IMG/VR virus record: IMGVR_UViG_3300025154_000119
Span: 1-56,253 of that record
Reading direction: 5' to 3' (one strand)
Origin: a virus
Length of the DNA: 56,253 nt
The number at the start of each line of letters is the position of its first letter. Positions within the stretch are counted from its first letter, which is position 1. Position numbers and translations under genes: made by a program. Under the pieces are notes generated by a model, which saw only the letters and a program-made list of their open reading frames with translations, ran no database searches and was not told the origin of the DNA. Of this stretch, positions 1 through 6,603 are shown piece by piece.

Positions 1-182
1 TTTTTATGGATATGTGCCGGGAAAAAGGGATTGGTCCGGTTAAAAAATTCTCTGGGAAATTCAATCTTCGCGTTCCTTCAAAGCTGCATGCTGAGATAGC
101 CGCCGTCGCGGCAGCTGACGGGAAGAGCCTCAATGTTTGGATTGTGGAAAAATTGAGCGGGATGGTTGGTAGAAATGTTTGA
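1..182 (+). CDS. HicB-like antitoxin, C-terminal fragment (5' end outside window)
   Basis: The frame whose codons begin at base 3 is open from the window edge to a TGA at 180-182, giving about 59 residues. The sequence SGKFNLRVPSKLHAEIAAVA followed by GKSLNVWIVEKL is the pattern of the C-terminal ribbon-helix-helix (Arc-like) DNA-binding domain of HicB-family antitoxins. HicB proteins neutralise the mRNA-cleaving HicA toxin and autoregulate their operon. The N-terminal half and any hicA gene lie outside the window. A strong terminator follows directly, so this is the last gene of its unit. HicB-like genes occur both on chromosomes and as phage accessory genes; its origin here cannot be decided. 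Confidence 0.72.
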   Translation, partial: FMDMCREKGIGPVKKFSGKFNLRVPSKLHAEIAAVAAADGKSLNVWIVEKLSGMVGRNV

Positions 183-190
183 AAAGCATA

Positions 191-221
191 AAAACCCCGG
201 CCGGTTGTCGGCCGGGGTTTT
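191..221 (+). terminator. Rho-independent terminator after the HicB-like gene
   Basis: CCCCGGCCG and CGGCCGGGG form a 9-bp GC-rich stem with a 5-nt loop (GTTGT), followed by TTTT. It lies about 10 bases after the HicB-like stop. The A-run on the other side may let it also serve the leftward lipoprotein gene that ends at 263. Confidence 0.8.
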
Positions 222-262
222 GGGGGGAATAGAAATTATTTTAATTTGCCACGAGGACTCAG

Positions 263-787
263 TTACCTTGTTGTGCTTTGAAAAATAGCGGCCTCGCCAT
301 TTGGTAAAAAAATGGTTCCTTGGGTAGTCTGTGGCTGGGGTGGCTGCATCGAATTTATAAGCTGTAACAATTGCAGGTTTGTTTGGATCTCGTTTTGATG
401 CGCCTGCCGTTGTGCTATTTGAATCCTTTGAACTTCGTTGGCAATATTTAAATCGATATTTAATCCTGGGGCGGAGTGTGGCCTTGCCAATGTGTATTGC
501 GATTCTCTATTTCGCTTGAAAATTGTTACAATACCAGGCGAGGCAGCCTGTGCACCGCTTCCCCACCTTGCGACAACACCCTTTGTTTTGAAATCACCTT
601 TCCCATCAACAAAGTTTTTATCCCAAACATACACCACTCTAACCGGAGAGACCCCCAGAACTTGAGACCCATCTTGATACGATATAACAGCCCCCTCCGG
701 TATGGTGTGGTAGGTCAAATAATGGTTTGCGCACCCACCGACGAATAAAAAAACAAGTAAGAAAAATGACGCGAATTTTATTTTCAC
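263..787 (-). CDS. Putative lipoprotein of unknown function
   Basis: The product is about 174 aa. It begins with a signal peptide (short basic start, hydrophobic run) and a lipobox ending VGGC, so it is predicted to be an outer-envelope lipoprotein. The rest is soluble, with a Gln/Asn-rich C-terminal half (residues ~115-160). The GTG at 787 is preferred to the GTG at 793 because AAGGAA at 796-801 gives normal spacing only for the former. It lies downstream of another lipoprotein gene on the same strand, so the two probably form a unit. I do not recognise the family. In a prophage setting it could be a lysogenic-conversion or superinfection-exclusion gene, but this is inference. Confidence 0.65.
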   Translation of the reverse strand: MKIKFASFFLLVFLFVGGCANHYLTYHTIPEGAVISYQDGSQVLGVSPVRVVYVWDKNFVDGKGDFKTKGVVARWGSGAQAASPGIVTIFKRNRESQYTLARPHSAPGLNIDLNIANEVQRIQIAQRQAHQNEIQTNLQLLQLINSMQPPQPQTTQGTIFLPNGEAAIFQSTTR

Positions 788-826
788 AAACACGATTCCT
801 TTTGTTTTTTGACAAAAAGTATCAAC

Positions 827-1300
827 TTAATTTTGTGTGAGTTGCCCGACCTTTTCCCATTCCGGATTTGGCCTGAGCGTAGCAGAAATATATAAAGTAT
901 CCCCGGATATAAATGACGTTTTAATGCCCTCTTTTTCAAGATTTGCTTGGAGCTGTTCTGGGTTAAGGATATAAATACCCCCGGTCGAAAAATCGACAAT
1001 TAAGCCTACTACGCCCCCAAAAAAGATATTTCCCCAAATCCATCCGCTGACACCATTACTCGTCACCGTTGCTGAATATGGTCGATATCCTGGCAATTCC
1101 ATCGTTATGGTATGAGAGTTTCGCCGGCTCATTTTAATAATAGACGGTGCTGAACCCTTGTTTTCTCCATCCACAGTTATTATGGCGCCCGGAGGCGTAC
1201 TTGATACGCCTATTTCCTGATTTATTCCATTCATGATTGTTGCGCATCCAGCGATAAAAACAAATAAAACAAAACAGATAGCCACTTTTAACAACCTCAT
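827..1300 (-). CDS. PEGA-type lipoprotein
   Basis: The product is about 157 aa. It starts MRLLKVAICFVLF and has a lipobox FIAGC, predicting lipidation at Cys ~17. The following STPPGAIITVDGENKG and ELPGYRPYS patterns match PEGA-like beta-sandwich surface domains (PPGA-I-VDG ... PGY-Y). A hydrophobic Gly-rich stretch (GWIWGNIFFGGVVGLIVD) precedes the C-terminus and could insert in the membrane. The start at 1300 is chosen because AAAGGAG lies just upstream; an in-frame ATG at 1363 would put the signal peptide inside the protein. It sits 33 bp upstream of the second lipoprotein gene, suggesting co-transcription leftward. Specific function is unknown. Confidence 0.72.
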   Translation of the reverse strand: MRLLKVAICFVLFVFIAGCATIMNGINQEIGVSSTPPGAIITVDGENKGSAPSIIKMSRRNSHTITMELPGYRPYSATVTSNGVSGWIWGNIFFGGVVGLIVDFSTGGIYILNPEQLQANLEKEGIKTSFISGDTLYISATLRPNPEWEKVGQLTQN

Positions 1301-1613
1301 GACGCCAACTCCTTTATGTTTTTTAATAGTGACAAAAAAACGAACAAAGAAAATAATGAGCAAAAATAATGCCGAAATCGCGTTTGAAATAGTTTTTAAT
1401 TATTCAACATGTTGCAAGCTCAAAAATAAGTGGCATGTAACAAAAAGTACCAAAATACTGATCCATGTGTAACAAAAAGTACCATCTCTATTTTGGGTCA
1501 TCGGTTCCAGCCGAATGTTTCCAGTATTATCAAATTGCCTGTTCGGGTGTAACCGGCTGACCATTGCTTGGTGCGGTCCTGGTACGGCTGGTCGCCGTTG
1601 CTCGAACCAGGCA
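1301..1613. other. Non-coding stretch between lipoprotein and repressor genes
   Basis: No convincing gene is seen. The stretch is AT-rich to about 1480 and then changes to a different, GC-richer composition. It holds the paired 17-bp direct repeats described separately, and probably the promoter for the leftward lipoprotein genes, although no clear -35/-10 pair could be fixed. A leftward 94-aa reading frame across it has no family resemblance and is not called. Confidence 0.5.
1436..1484. repeat. Two 17-bp direct repeats, possible insertion-sequence end relic
   Basis: TGTAACAAAAAGTACCA occurs at 1436-1452 and again at 1468-1484, a spacing of 32 bp. Multiple short direct repeats near one end are a feature of IS21-family ends, and the composition changes just to the right. 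No transposase gene is present in the window, so if this is an IS end it is a solo relic. Binding sites for a repressor are an alternative reading. Confidence 0.4.
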
Positions 1614-2060
1614 TCAACCCGCCTTTGGTTTCCTCCCGACCATATCTTCAACCGTATTGGCAACACCCTTAATGTAGCTTCCAACTTTTCTAAATTGTTC
1701 TGGGCTTAGGCGCTCTATTTTTACCAAATCTCTATTAATATCAATAGCTAAATCTTTGTCTATGAATTGTTTAATGATTCCGCCATGCTCTATATCTATA
1801 ACGTTTTCATGGCTGATATTTTCAGACATCTCCAAGCAATCTGTATTATAAAATTCGGAAACATCAACCCCAAGATCTATGGCCAACTTCTCTAATGATT
1901 TTTCTGTTGGATTTCTAAGGCTTTCCGTTTCTTCGTCGAGCCAGTTATAAATCTGTGTCGGTTTTCGCTTGGTCTTTTTGGCGAAGGCGGCTGGACTCAA
2001 GCCTGTTGCCTTAATCAGTCTCCTCAAGTTCCTTTTGGTGACGATTTTTGGAGCTTCCAT
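1614..2060 (-). CDS. CI-like HTH repressor without a peptidase domain
   Basis: From the ATG at 2060 the protein is about 148 aa. Residues ~10-75 form an HTH_XRE-like domain (LRRLIKATGLSPAAFAKKT ... PTQIYNWLDE). The C-terminal half is Ile/Asp-rich and ends in a helical segment; there is no S24/LexA-type serine peptidase domain. It is divergent from a Cro-like gene with a short shared control region, the classic immunity layout, so it is the likely lysogeny repressor. In-frame ATGs at 2090 and 2120 are possible starts. Only a weak SD-like GAAAG precedes 2060, and 2090 could be a leaderless start. Lack of a peptidase domain suggests induction does not go through RecA-stimulated self-cleavage. 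Confidence 0.75.
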   Translation of the reverse strand: MEAPKIVTKRNLRRLIKATGLSPAAFAKKTKRKPTQIYNWLDEETESLRNPTEKSLEKLAIDLGVDVSEFYNTDCLEMSENISHENVIDIEHGGIIKQFIDKDLAIDINRDLVKIERLSPEQFRKVGSYIKGVANTVEDMVGRKPKAG

Positions 2061-2118
2061 TCTTTCAGTCACTTTTTTTTGTTGACGCATATAATCATTT
2101 TGGTTATATGGTATAGTC
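2061..2118. promoter_or_regulatory. Divergent repressor/Cro promoter-operator region
   Basis: On the + strand TTGACG (2082-2087) and TATATG (2105-2110) are 17 bp apart and form a plausible sigma-70 promoter for the Cro-like gene. Transcription would start at about 2117, next to its ATG at 2119, so that mRNA may be leaderless. An imperfect inverted repeat, ATAATCA/TGGTTAT (2091-2107), sits in the spacer and is a natural operator candidate. On the other strand the same AT-rich stretch offers -10-like TATAAC and TTATAT for the repressor. Confidence 0.55.
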
Positions 2119-2358
2119 ATGAATCTAGCCAAATACCTAAAAAATCGTAGCCGCGAAGAGTTCGCTGCGCAAATAGGAACCACTCGCAACTATATTGCAA
2201 TGCTTTGCTGTCATCAGCGCCGCCCCTCCCCAGAGCTAGCCCTAAAAATCGAGCGGGCCACCGGGGGCCAGGTAACGGTTATGGAGCTTCTTTTTCCAAA
2301 CCAAACGAACCCAACCCGACCATGTGAATGCAACCCAGCGGAGGCCCCAAGTGGATAA
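2119..2358 (+). CDS. Cro-like (YdaS-type) DNA-binding protein
   Basis: The 79-aa protein has a compact HTH at residues ~10-55: SREEFAAQIGTTRNYIAMLC, then RRPSPELALKIERATGGQV. The IERATGG-V pattern is typical of YdaS/Cro-like phage regulators. It is the first rightward gene, transcribed away from the CI-like repressor, and so is predicted to shut off repressor transcription in lytic growth. No Shine-Dalgarno sequence precedes the ATG, and the predicted transcription start lies within a few bases of it. The Pro/Asn-rich tail after residue 62 looks disordered. Confidence 0.8.
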   Translation: MNLAKYLKNRSREEFAAQIGTTRNYIAMLCCHQRRPSPELALKIERATGGQVTVMELLFPNQTNPTRPCECNPAEAPSG

Positions 2359-2420
2359 TAACGATATTTACACCCGCAGCCTTCTGGCCAGTGGCAACGC
2401 GACCATAGCGGATTACAATT

Positions 2421-2684
2421 TTATCCAGAATCTCGGAAACCCGCTCGCTTTTCTACAGTTGCCGGGAAGATGCAACACACATATGCATGCTGGATCATCA
2501 CTTTTACTGCCACAAAATCGAGCCCTTCTCGGGGAAGAAACGCTTCGATTTCAAGGTAATGATGGTGCCCATAATCAAGGCTTTTCGCCTTAATCATGTT
2601 CGAGTCATTAATAAAATCAGATAGCCCGGAAAGGACACATCTTGCATCCGGAATCAATTGAACCAAAAAATACTTAGTTTCCAT
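2421..2684 (-). CDS. Hypothetical 87-aa protein
   Basis: The leftward frame has a protein-like composition, with alternating hydrophobic strands (KYFLVQLIPDARCVLSGL ... HHHYLEIEAFLP ... LDFVAVKVMI) and no low-complexity runs. It is preferred over the 89-aa rightward frame at 2324-2593, which has poor composition. No strong SD is visible before the ATG at 2684. It converges with the Cro-like gene. I do not recognise the family. A small single-domain alpha/beta fold is likely. Confidence 0.5.
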   Translation of the reverse strand: METKYFLVQLIPDARCVLSGLSDFINDSNMIKAKSLDYGHHHYLEIEAFLPREGLDFVAVKVMIQHAYVCCIFPATVEKRAGFRDSG

Positions 2685-2720
2685 TAAATAGCCGCATGAA
2701 AAACGATTACAAAACAGTGA

Positions 2721-2759
2721 GTTTCCGGTGGATGGCGTGATGATCCATCCACCGGAAAC
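2721..2759. repeat. 15-bp perfect inverted repeat
   Basis: GTTTCCGGTGGATGG (2721-2735) and CCATCCACCGGAAAC (2745-2759) form a perfect 15-bp stem with a 9-nt loop. It lies between the tiny leftward ORF ending at 2763 and the leftward gene starting at 2684. Neither side has a clean T-tract, so it is not a textbook terminator. An mRNA-stabilising or attenuating hairpin is possible. Confidence 0.6.
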
Positions 2760-2762
2760 CGT

Positions 2763-2855
2763 TTAGAGCAATAGGGTGATCATGAGTGCCAAGACAGAAA
2801 GTATCTTTGCGATATCCACTTTCACCTCTATTGCGAGACTGAACTTTGATTCCAT
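2763..2855 (-). CDS. Possible 30-aa single-span membrane peptide
   Basis: The ORF encodes 30 residues starting MESKFSLAIEVKVDIAKILS and ending in a run of Leu, Ile and Met after VLALM. The amphipathic first half and hydrophobic second half resemble small phage membrane peptides. A GAGG sits 5 bases before the ATG at 2855. It is followed by the perfect hairpin at 2721-2759. The peptide is too short to assign by family, and the call rests on the SD, the start and the composition. Confidence 0.35.
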   Translation of the reverse strand: MESKFSLAIEVKVDIAKILSVLALMITLLL

Positions 2856-3173
2856 AAAAACCTCGATGAGATCAAAGCCCAGGCCGGCCCGGGCGTTAAC
2901 CCAGATGTATTTATGTTCGCGCCCTGGCTGGCGCTATCACAACGCTTCGGTACCAAAAAGTATTGTGAGGTCGGATAAAAATCATGACTCTGTTCACCTT
3001 CAGGGGTCACAAACAAGACATAATTTTAACCCTTAAGCCGAGGCAGTCTACCTCGACAACAGGGCTGACTAAGCCCCTTCCAATAGGCCCCCAACAGGCC
3101 CGGCCACGGTATCCGCGTAACGGGTCGTGGATAGGGTGTCTGTGAAAACCTTTGGATGTAGGATGTTTACCAC
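2856..3173. other. Non-coding stretch upstream of the early rightward operon
   Basis: No convincing gene is seen; reading frames on both strands here have poor composition and no SD. Several short GC-rich inverted repeats occur around 3040-3130. The leader and promoter of the rightward early operon (first start at 3174) should lie here, but no convincing -35/-10 pair could be picked out. Confidence 0.4.
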
Positions 3174-3458
3174 ATGCTAAAATCTTTTAGCAACGAAAAA
3201 ACCTTTAAAGCACTGATAAAACAGGGCCGCCCATTTAGGGAGACAGTTAAATACCTCCTCGACTGCGAATGCATCGGGTGCTCCGGCGTGGCAAGATTCG
3301 CCATGATTTCCAATGCCGCCGTATCCCAGACGCTTTCCGGTAAACAACCAAATGCCCGGGTGCAGGACGCGATTTCCTCCCTGCTCGAATTTGATCCTTG
3401 GACTGTCCATGATCGAATAGTAGCACGATCCACAAAACAAGGAAGGTCGAAAAAATGA
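3174..3458 (+). CDS. Small HTH phage regulator (BcepMu gp16-like pattern)
   Basis: The protein is 94 aa. Residues ~40-76 carry ARFAMISNAAVSQTLSGKQP then ARVQDAISSLLEFDPW. The order SNAAVSQTLSGK ... RVQDAIS-LLEFDPW matches the small HTH proteins called BcepMu gp16 family in other phages, which are predicted DNA-binding regulators. It is the first gene of the early rightward operon. Its stop overlaps the next start by four bases (ATGA), indicating translational coupling. A weak TAGGATG serves as SD. Which promoter it controls is not known. Confidence 0.65.
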   Translation: MLKSFSNEKTFKALIKQGRPFRETVKYLLDCECIGCSGVARFAMISNAAVSQTLSGKQPNARVQDAISSLLEFDPWTVHDRIVARSTKQGRSKK

Positions 3459-3913
3459 ACGATTCGCCCACGGTCCCGCTCAAAACGTGGCAATTTTTCC
3501 ACTCCTACCGGAAAACCCTTGGAGACACATTCCTGACCAAACTTTTCAACAGGGGCTCCCGCCAGATTTTACGCTGGGCCGCCGATCCGGATTTCACGAC
3601 CGACCACGAAAGAAACCCACTCGACCGTATGAAAATCATCCTGGAACGGCTATCAGAGATCGGCCGGGATGATATCGCCAGGGGAACAGTATCTTTTCTG
3701 GCCGGCGCCATCGGGTGTGAGCTGAGATGCCTGGAGCCGGCCGAGCCTGACCAACCCACCGTTGAGGCCGAATGCCTTGACGATTACCCGGCTGTGACAC
3801 GGTTCCACGATGCCATCCGTACCGTGGAGTCTGTTGCGGTTATCCGGCACCTTTGGCAGGAAGCCAAGCGGGAGCTGGACGAAACCTATGAAATGGCGGT
3901 GCGGGTTGGTTAA
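3455..3913 (+). CDS. Hypothetical early phage protein (152 aa)
   Basis: The predicted protein is largely helical. It has a conserved-looking core NPLDRMKIILERLSEIGRDD followed by IARGTVSFLAGAIGCEL, and an acidic C-terminal half. Its position right after a small HTH protein and before the replication genes is where phages often carry CII-like or other early regulators, but no clear DNA-binding motif is visible. The start overlaps the upstream stop (ATGA). No family is assigned. Confidence 0.6.
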   Translation: MNDSPTVPLKTWQFFHSYRKTLGDTFLTKLFNRGSRQILRWAADPDFTTDHERNPLDRMKIILERLSEIGRDDIARGTVSFLAGAIGCELRCLEPAEPDQPTVEAECLDDYPAVTRFHDAIRTVESVAVIRHLWQEAKRELDETYEMAVRVG

Positions 3914-3926
3914 ATAGGGGGTTCGA

Positions 3927-4100
3927 ATGGAAAAGGTTCGCGGGTCGCTTCCGATTTTTATCAGCAAAAAGCTTGAGTATCTAAGCAAAAAAATGGCCGA
4001 TGAGTTTGACCGCGGCGACGTCGATTCCGCGATGCGGACCCGGTGGATTTATGACTGCATCTTTTGTGGGTGGTTTTATCGGAGGAAGCGCGATGCATAA
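3927..4100 (+). CDS. Hypothetical 57-aa protein
   Basis: This short gene encodes MEKVRGSLPIFISKKLEYLS and a basic C-terminus (WFYRRKRDA). A GGGG-rich SD (3917-3921) lies 5 bases before the ATG, and the stop overlaps the start of the next gene by eight bases, as expected in a packed early operon. The composition (Lys/Arg-rich, amphipathic helices) fits a small nucleic-acid-associated protein, but no family is recognised. Confidence 0.55.
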   Translation: MEKVRGSLPIFISKKLEYLSKKMADEFDRGDVDSAMRTRWIYDCIFCGWFYRRKRDA

Positions 4101-4254
4101 ATGCCGATGGTGCGGGTGCGATATCCACCCACAGATGGAAAATGAGTGTGTTTCGTGTTGGAGCATCCGGATGCGGGTTACCGCCCACCCGGATATCGCT
4201 GAGCGGATTTTGGCTGATTTGAGAAACGGTTCCCCGGCAAAATCTTGCGGGTGA
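4093..4254 (+). CDS. Small zinc-finger protein (53 aa)
   Basis: The start at 4093 follows a strong GGAGG (4081-4085). The N-terminus MHKCRWCGCDIHP and the downstream ECVSC form two CxxC knuckles (Cys4, 7 and ~20, 23), predicting one structural zinc. The remaining residues are a short helix. It overlaps the upstream gene. Small Cys4 proteins of this type are common in phage early operons and have no defined role. Confidence 0.6.
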   Translation: MHKCRWCGCDIHPQMENECVSCWSIRMRVTAHPDIAERILADLRNGSPAKSCG

Positions 4255-4259
4255 GGTGG

Positions 4260-4406
4260 ATGCAAAAAATGACTCTATGTGACCAGATTTGGAGCCATAT
4301 CATGTTGCTGATCCGGCGCCATGCCGGGAGGCCAGAGCTGTTACCGGCTGTTTTACTGCTTGCTGATGGGTACCGGAAGCACTTGGAAGCTGAGAGGCAA
4401 CGATAA
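4260..4406 (+). CDS. Hypothetical 48-aa helical protein
   Basis: The ATG at 4260 follows GAGGTGG; an alternative ATG is at 4269. The product is a single amphipathic/hydrophobic helical peptide (CDQIWSHIMLLIRRHAG ... LLPAVLLLADGYRKHL) with basic ends. Its TAA shares one base with the ATG of the replication initiator gene, so translation is probably coupled. No family recognised. Confidence 0.5.
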   Translation: MQKMTLCDQIWSHIMLLIRRHAGRPELLPAVLLLADGYRKHLEAERQR

Positions 4407-5278
4407 TGGCTAATCCTCAAAAAGAAGACGGGTATACTCCAATAGCCAACGAACTGTTATCAGCAATTTGTGGCACCAGGATACCCGGCGAGGCCCGCCA
4501 AGTTTTCGATGTTATTTTGATAAAAACGTATGGTTGGAGCAGGAAACAGGCAAAGATAACCCTTAAAGAGTTCGAGCAAGAAACAGGCATAAAAAAACCT
4601 AATATAATTAGAGCTATAAACGTTTTGGTAGAGATGAATCTTATTATTTTGGACACAGGAAAAATTATCGAAAATGATAATAAATTATTATCGAAAAAGA
4701 TAACAATTAACACTATGTTCAAAATAAATAAGGACTTTGATACATGGAAAAAGAAAGATAAAAAAATTATCGAAAATGATAATAAATCTATAACTATCAA
4801 ATTAAACACTAAAAACAAAACAAATATTATCGAAAATGATAATAATGAAAAATTATCGAAAAAGATAATAAATATTATCGAAAATGATAATAATGAAAAT
4901 TTTACCTCTAGTATTAAAACAACAAACAAAGAGGTGAAAAACGAAAAATTATCGAAAAAGATAATTTTTGCTCAGAACGAACTTAAAAAGCCGCTTCCTG
5001 AATTTCTGGACCCCGACTTATGGGAAGATTTTAGGCAGCTTCGGAAAGAGATAAAAAAGCCCCTTACCCCAACAGCCGAAAAAATGGCCCTTAAAAAACT
5101 TATCGGCCTTCATGCGGAAAACTACGATTGCAACCGGATAATCTCACGCTCGATTGAAAATAGTTGGCAGGGCCTTTTCCCAAAAGACGATGATAAAAAA
5201 CCCAAAGTTTCACAGGTAAAAACACAAGCAGAACGTGCAGCCGAACAACAACGCAAAGTCCTGGAGGCGATAAGCTGA
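4406..5278 (+). CDS. Lambda O-like replication initiator with embedded iterons
   Basis: The protein is 290 aa. Residues 1-95 form a winged-helix domain of the phage replication protein O type: GYTPIANELLSAI, then GEARQVFDVILIKTYGWSRK, then KPNIIRAINVLVEMNLI. Residues ~86-190 are Asn/Lys/Ile-rich and consist of alternating IIENDN and LSKKI units, the translation of the DNA iterons listed separately. The C-terminal ~95 residues (LDPDLWEDFRQLRKEIKKPL ...) would contact the helicase. The stop overlaps the DnaB-like gene start by one base. This gene-internal origin layout is the one known from lambda O/ori. The middle part is much more AT-rich than the rest of the window. Confidence 0.85.
   Translation: MANPQKEDGYTPIANELLSAICGTRIPGEARQVFDVILIKTYGWSRKQAKITLKEFEQETGIKKPNIIRAINVLVEMNLIILDTGKIIENDNKLLSKKITINTMFKINKDFDTWKKKDKKIIENDNKSITIKLNTKNKTNIIENDNNEKLSKKIINIIENDNNENFTSSIKTTNKEVKNEKLSKKIIFAQNELKKPLPEFLDPDLWEDFRQLRKEIKKPLTPTAEKMALKKLIGLHAENYDCNRIISRSIENSWQGLFPKDDDKKPKVSQVKTQAERAAEQQRKVLEAIS
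4664..4965. repeat. ori: Seven 18-bp palindromic iterons: probable replication origin
   Basis: Copies start at 4664, 4687, 4766, 4826, 4852, 4874 and 4948. Four read ATTATCGAAAATGATAAT and three carry GAAAAA in the core, one of them ending C. Each is an inverted repeat ATTATC-6-GATAAT. They lie inside the initiator gene in very AT-rich DNA, as in lambda ori, where four 18-19 bp iterons lie inside O. The initiator encoded by the same gene is the expected binder. Confidence 0.8.
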
Positions 5279-6603
5279 TGGATTTTAAAGTTCCCCCTCA
5301 AAATATGGAAGCTGAAGAAAGCATCTTGTGCGGGTGCTTGACGTACCAGGAAATAGCCGACGAAGCGGTTGAACTGTTAACGCCAGCTGATTTTTACAAG
5401 CCTGCCCACTCGCTAATTTTTTCAGAAATCAGGGCCATGAAGGCCAGCGGTAAGCCGGTTGATCTTGTTACAGTAACGCACTCGCTTACAGAGCGAGGGT
5501 TGATAGAGCGGGCAGGTGGCGTGTCTTACCTGTCGGAACTGCTTTCAGCTCCCGTGCCTGTCAATGTGCCATATTACGCTTCTATGGTTAAAAGCGCCGC
5601 CGTTCTAAGGGAAACCATAAGCCTATGCCATTCGGTAGCCGGCCAGTGTTTTGATGGTGGGAAAGCTCCGGCTGAAATAATAGCCGAACTTCAAAGCAAG
5701 TCGCTTTCTCTTGGCGCTGAATCAATTGACGATTTCACGCCAATGTCAGAACTGAGCAAGCAGAGTCTTGACAGGTACGAGTCTTTGCGTACCTCCCAAA
5801 GCGGACGTTTCATAAAAACAGGTTTCTCTCTTCTGGACAGCATGACGGGTGGCTTCCGGGGATCATCACTTATCATCCTCGCGGCCCGGCCTGGAATCGG
5901 CAAAACGGCCATGATGTGTAACATGGTCGAAAATATGAGCCGCGCCGGCGTGAAGATAGGCGTTTTTGAACTGGAAATGGACAAAGAGAGCCTTGACGAC
6001 CGGTGGAATGCTAGCCTTGCAGATATTAACACCGTTCGGCTTACATCCACACAAAAGCTTGATTCGGATGAGTGGGGCCGGCTTGTTGAAGTCGCCGGCA
6101 GAAAATCACAATGGCCGGTATGGATTGATGACACAGGCGGAATGTCGGTTGGTGAAATTTGCCGGCGCGCCCGGAAGATGAAGCGCTTGGGATGCCAGAT
6201 AATTTTCATTGACCAGCTTTCGTTCATCCGAGGCGACAAGAAAAAAAGTGTGTTCGAGGTCAACACCGAAAATGTGGAAGCTCTTGGCCAGCTAAAAAAA
6301 GAACTTCGGATGCCTGTCGTGTTGCTGGCCCAGCTGAACCGGGAGCTTGAAAAGCGTGGTGGAGAAAAAAAGCCGATTCTTTCAGACCTGAAAAACACCG
6401 GCATGTTGGAAGAGGCTGCCGATATGGTTCTTCTCGGTTACAGGAGATTTCCTTACACTAAACTTGAGACCGATGAGCATCACGCAGAATGGGAGTTGGC
6501 AAAAAACAGAGGTGGGCCAACGATGAATATGGAGATGGTTTGGATGCCAAAACAGGCAAGATTTGGAAATATCGAAAATTTTCACAACGGAGTCAGAAAT
6601 TGA
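5278..6603 (+). CDS. dnaB: DnaB-type replicative helicase
   Basis: The 441-aa protein unwinds DNA at the fork as a ring hexamer. The DnaB N-terminal domain (PPQNMEAEESILCGCLT onward) covers residues ~5-110. The RecA-like ATPase follows, with Walker A ARPGIGKT (203-210), Walker B IIFIDQL (308-314) and a later LLAQLNRELEKR segment. Length is normal for the family. It follows the O-like initiator with a one-base overlap, so the initiator probably loads this phage-encoded helicase and no P-like loader is needed. The stop overlaps a TTG start of the next gene. Confidence 0.93.
   Translation: MDFKVPPQNMEAEESILCGCLTYQEIADEAVELLTPADFYKPAHSLIFSEIRAMKASGKPVDLVTVTHSLTERGLIERAGGVSYLSELLSAPVPVNVPYYASMVKSAAVLRETISLCHSVAGQCFDGGKAPAEIIAELQSKSLSLGAESIDDFTPMSELSKQSLDRYESLRTSQSGRFIKTGFSLLDSMTGGFRGSSLIILAARPGIGKTAMMCNMVENMSRAGVKIGVFELEMDKESLDDRWNASLADINTVRLTSTQKLDSDEWGRLVEVAGRKSQWPVWIDDTGGMSVGEICRRARKMKRLGCQIIFIDQLSFIRGDKKKSVFEVNTENVEALGQLKKELRMPVVLLAQLNRELEKRGGEKKPILSDLKNTGMLEEAADMVLLGYRRFPYTKLETDEHHAEWELAKNRGGPTMNMEMVWMPKQARFGNIENFHNGVRN

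Noticed and set aside
1400-1684. 94-aa leftward frame
   Set aside because: No recognisable domain, overlaps the repressor end and the repeat relic; treated as non-coding.
2324-2593. 89-aa rightward frame overlapping the Cro-like end
   Set aside because: Poor protein-like composition and no SD; the opposite-strand 87-aa frame looks much better.
4417-4929. 170-aa leftward frame in the initiator gene
   Set aside because: Phe/Ile/Ser-rich shadow of the AT-rich iteron region; the O-like gene on the other strand is certain.
4664-4965. CRISPR-like repeats
   Set aside because: Irregular spacing, palindromic units and location inside a replication initiator fit origin iterons.
6489-6599. Upstream start of the DUF5664-like gene
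   Set aside because: The first 37 codons overlap the helicase and lack family similarity; a TTG with a GGAG SD at 6600 fits better.
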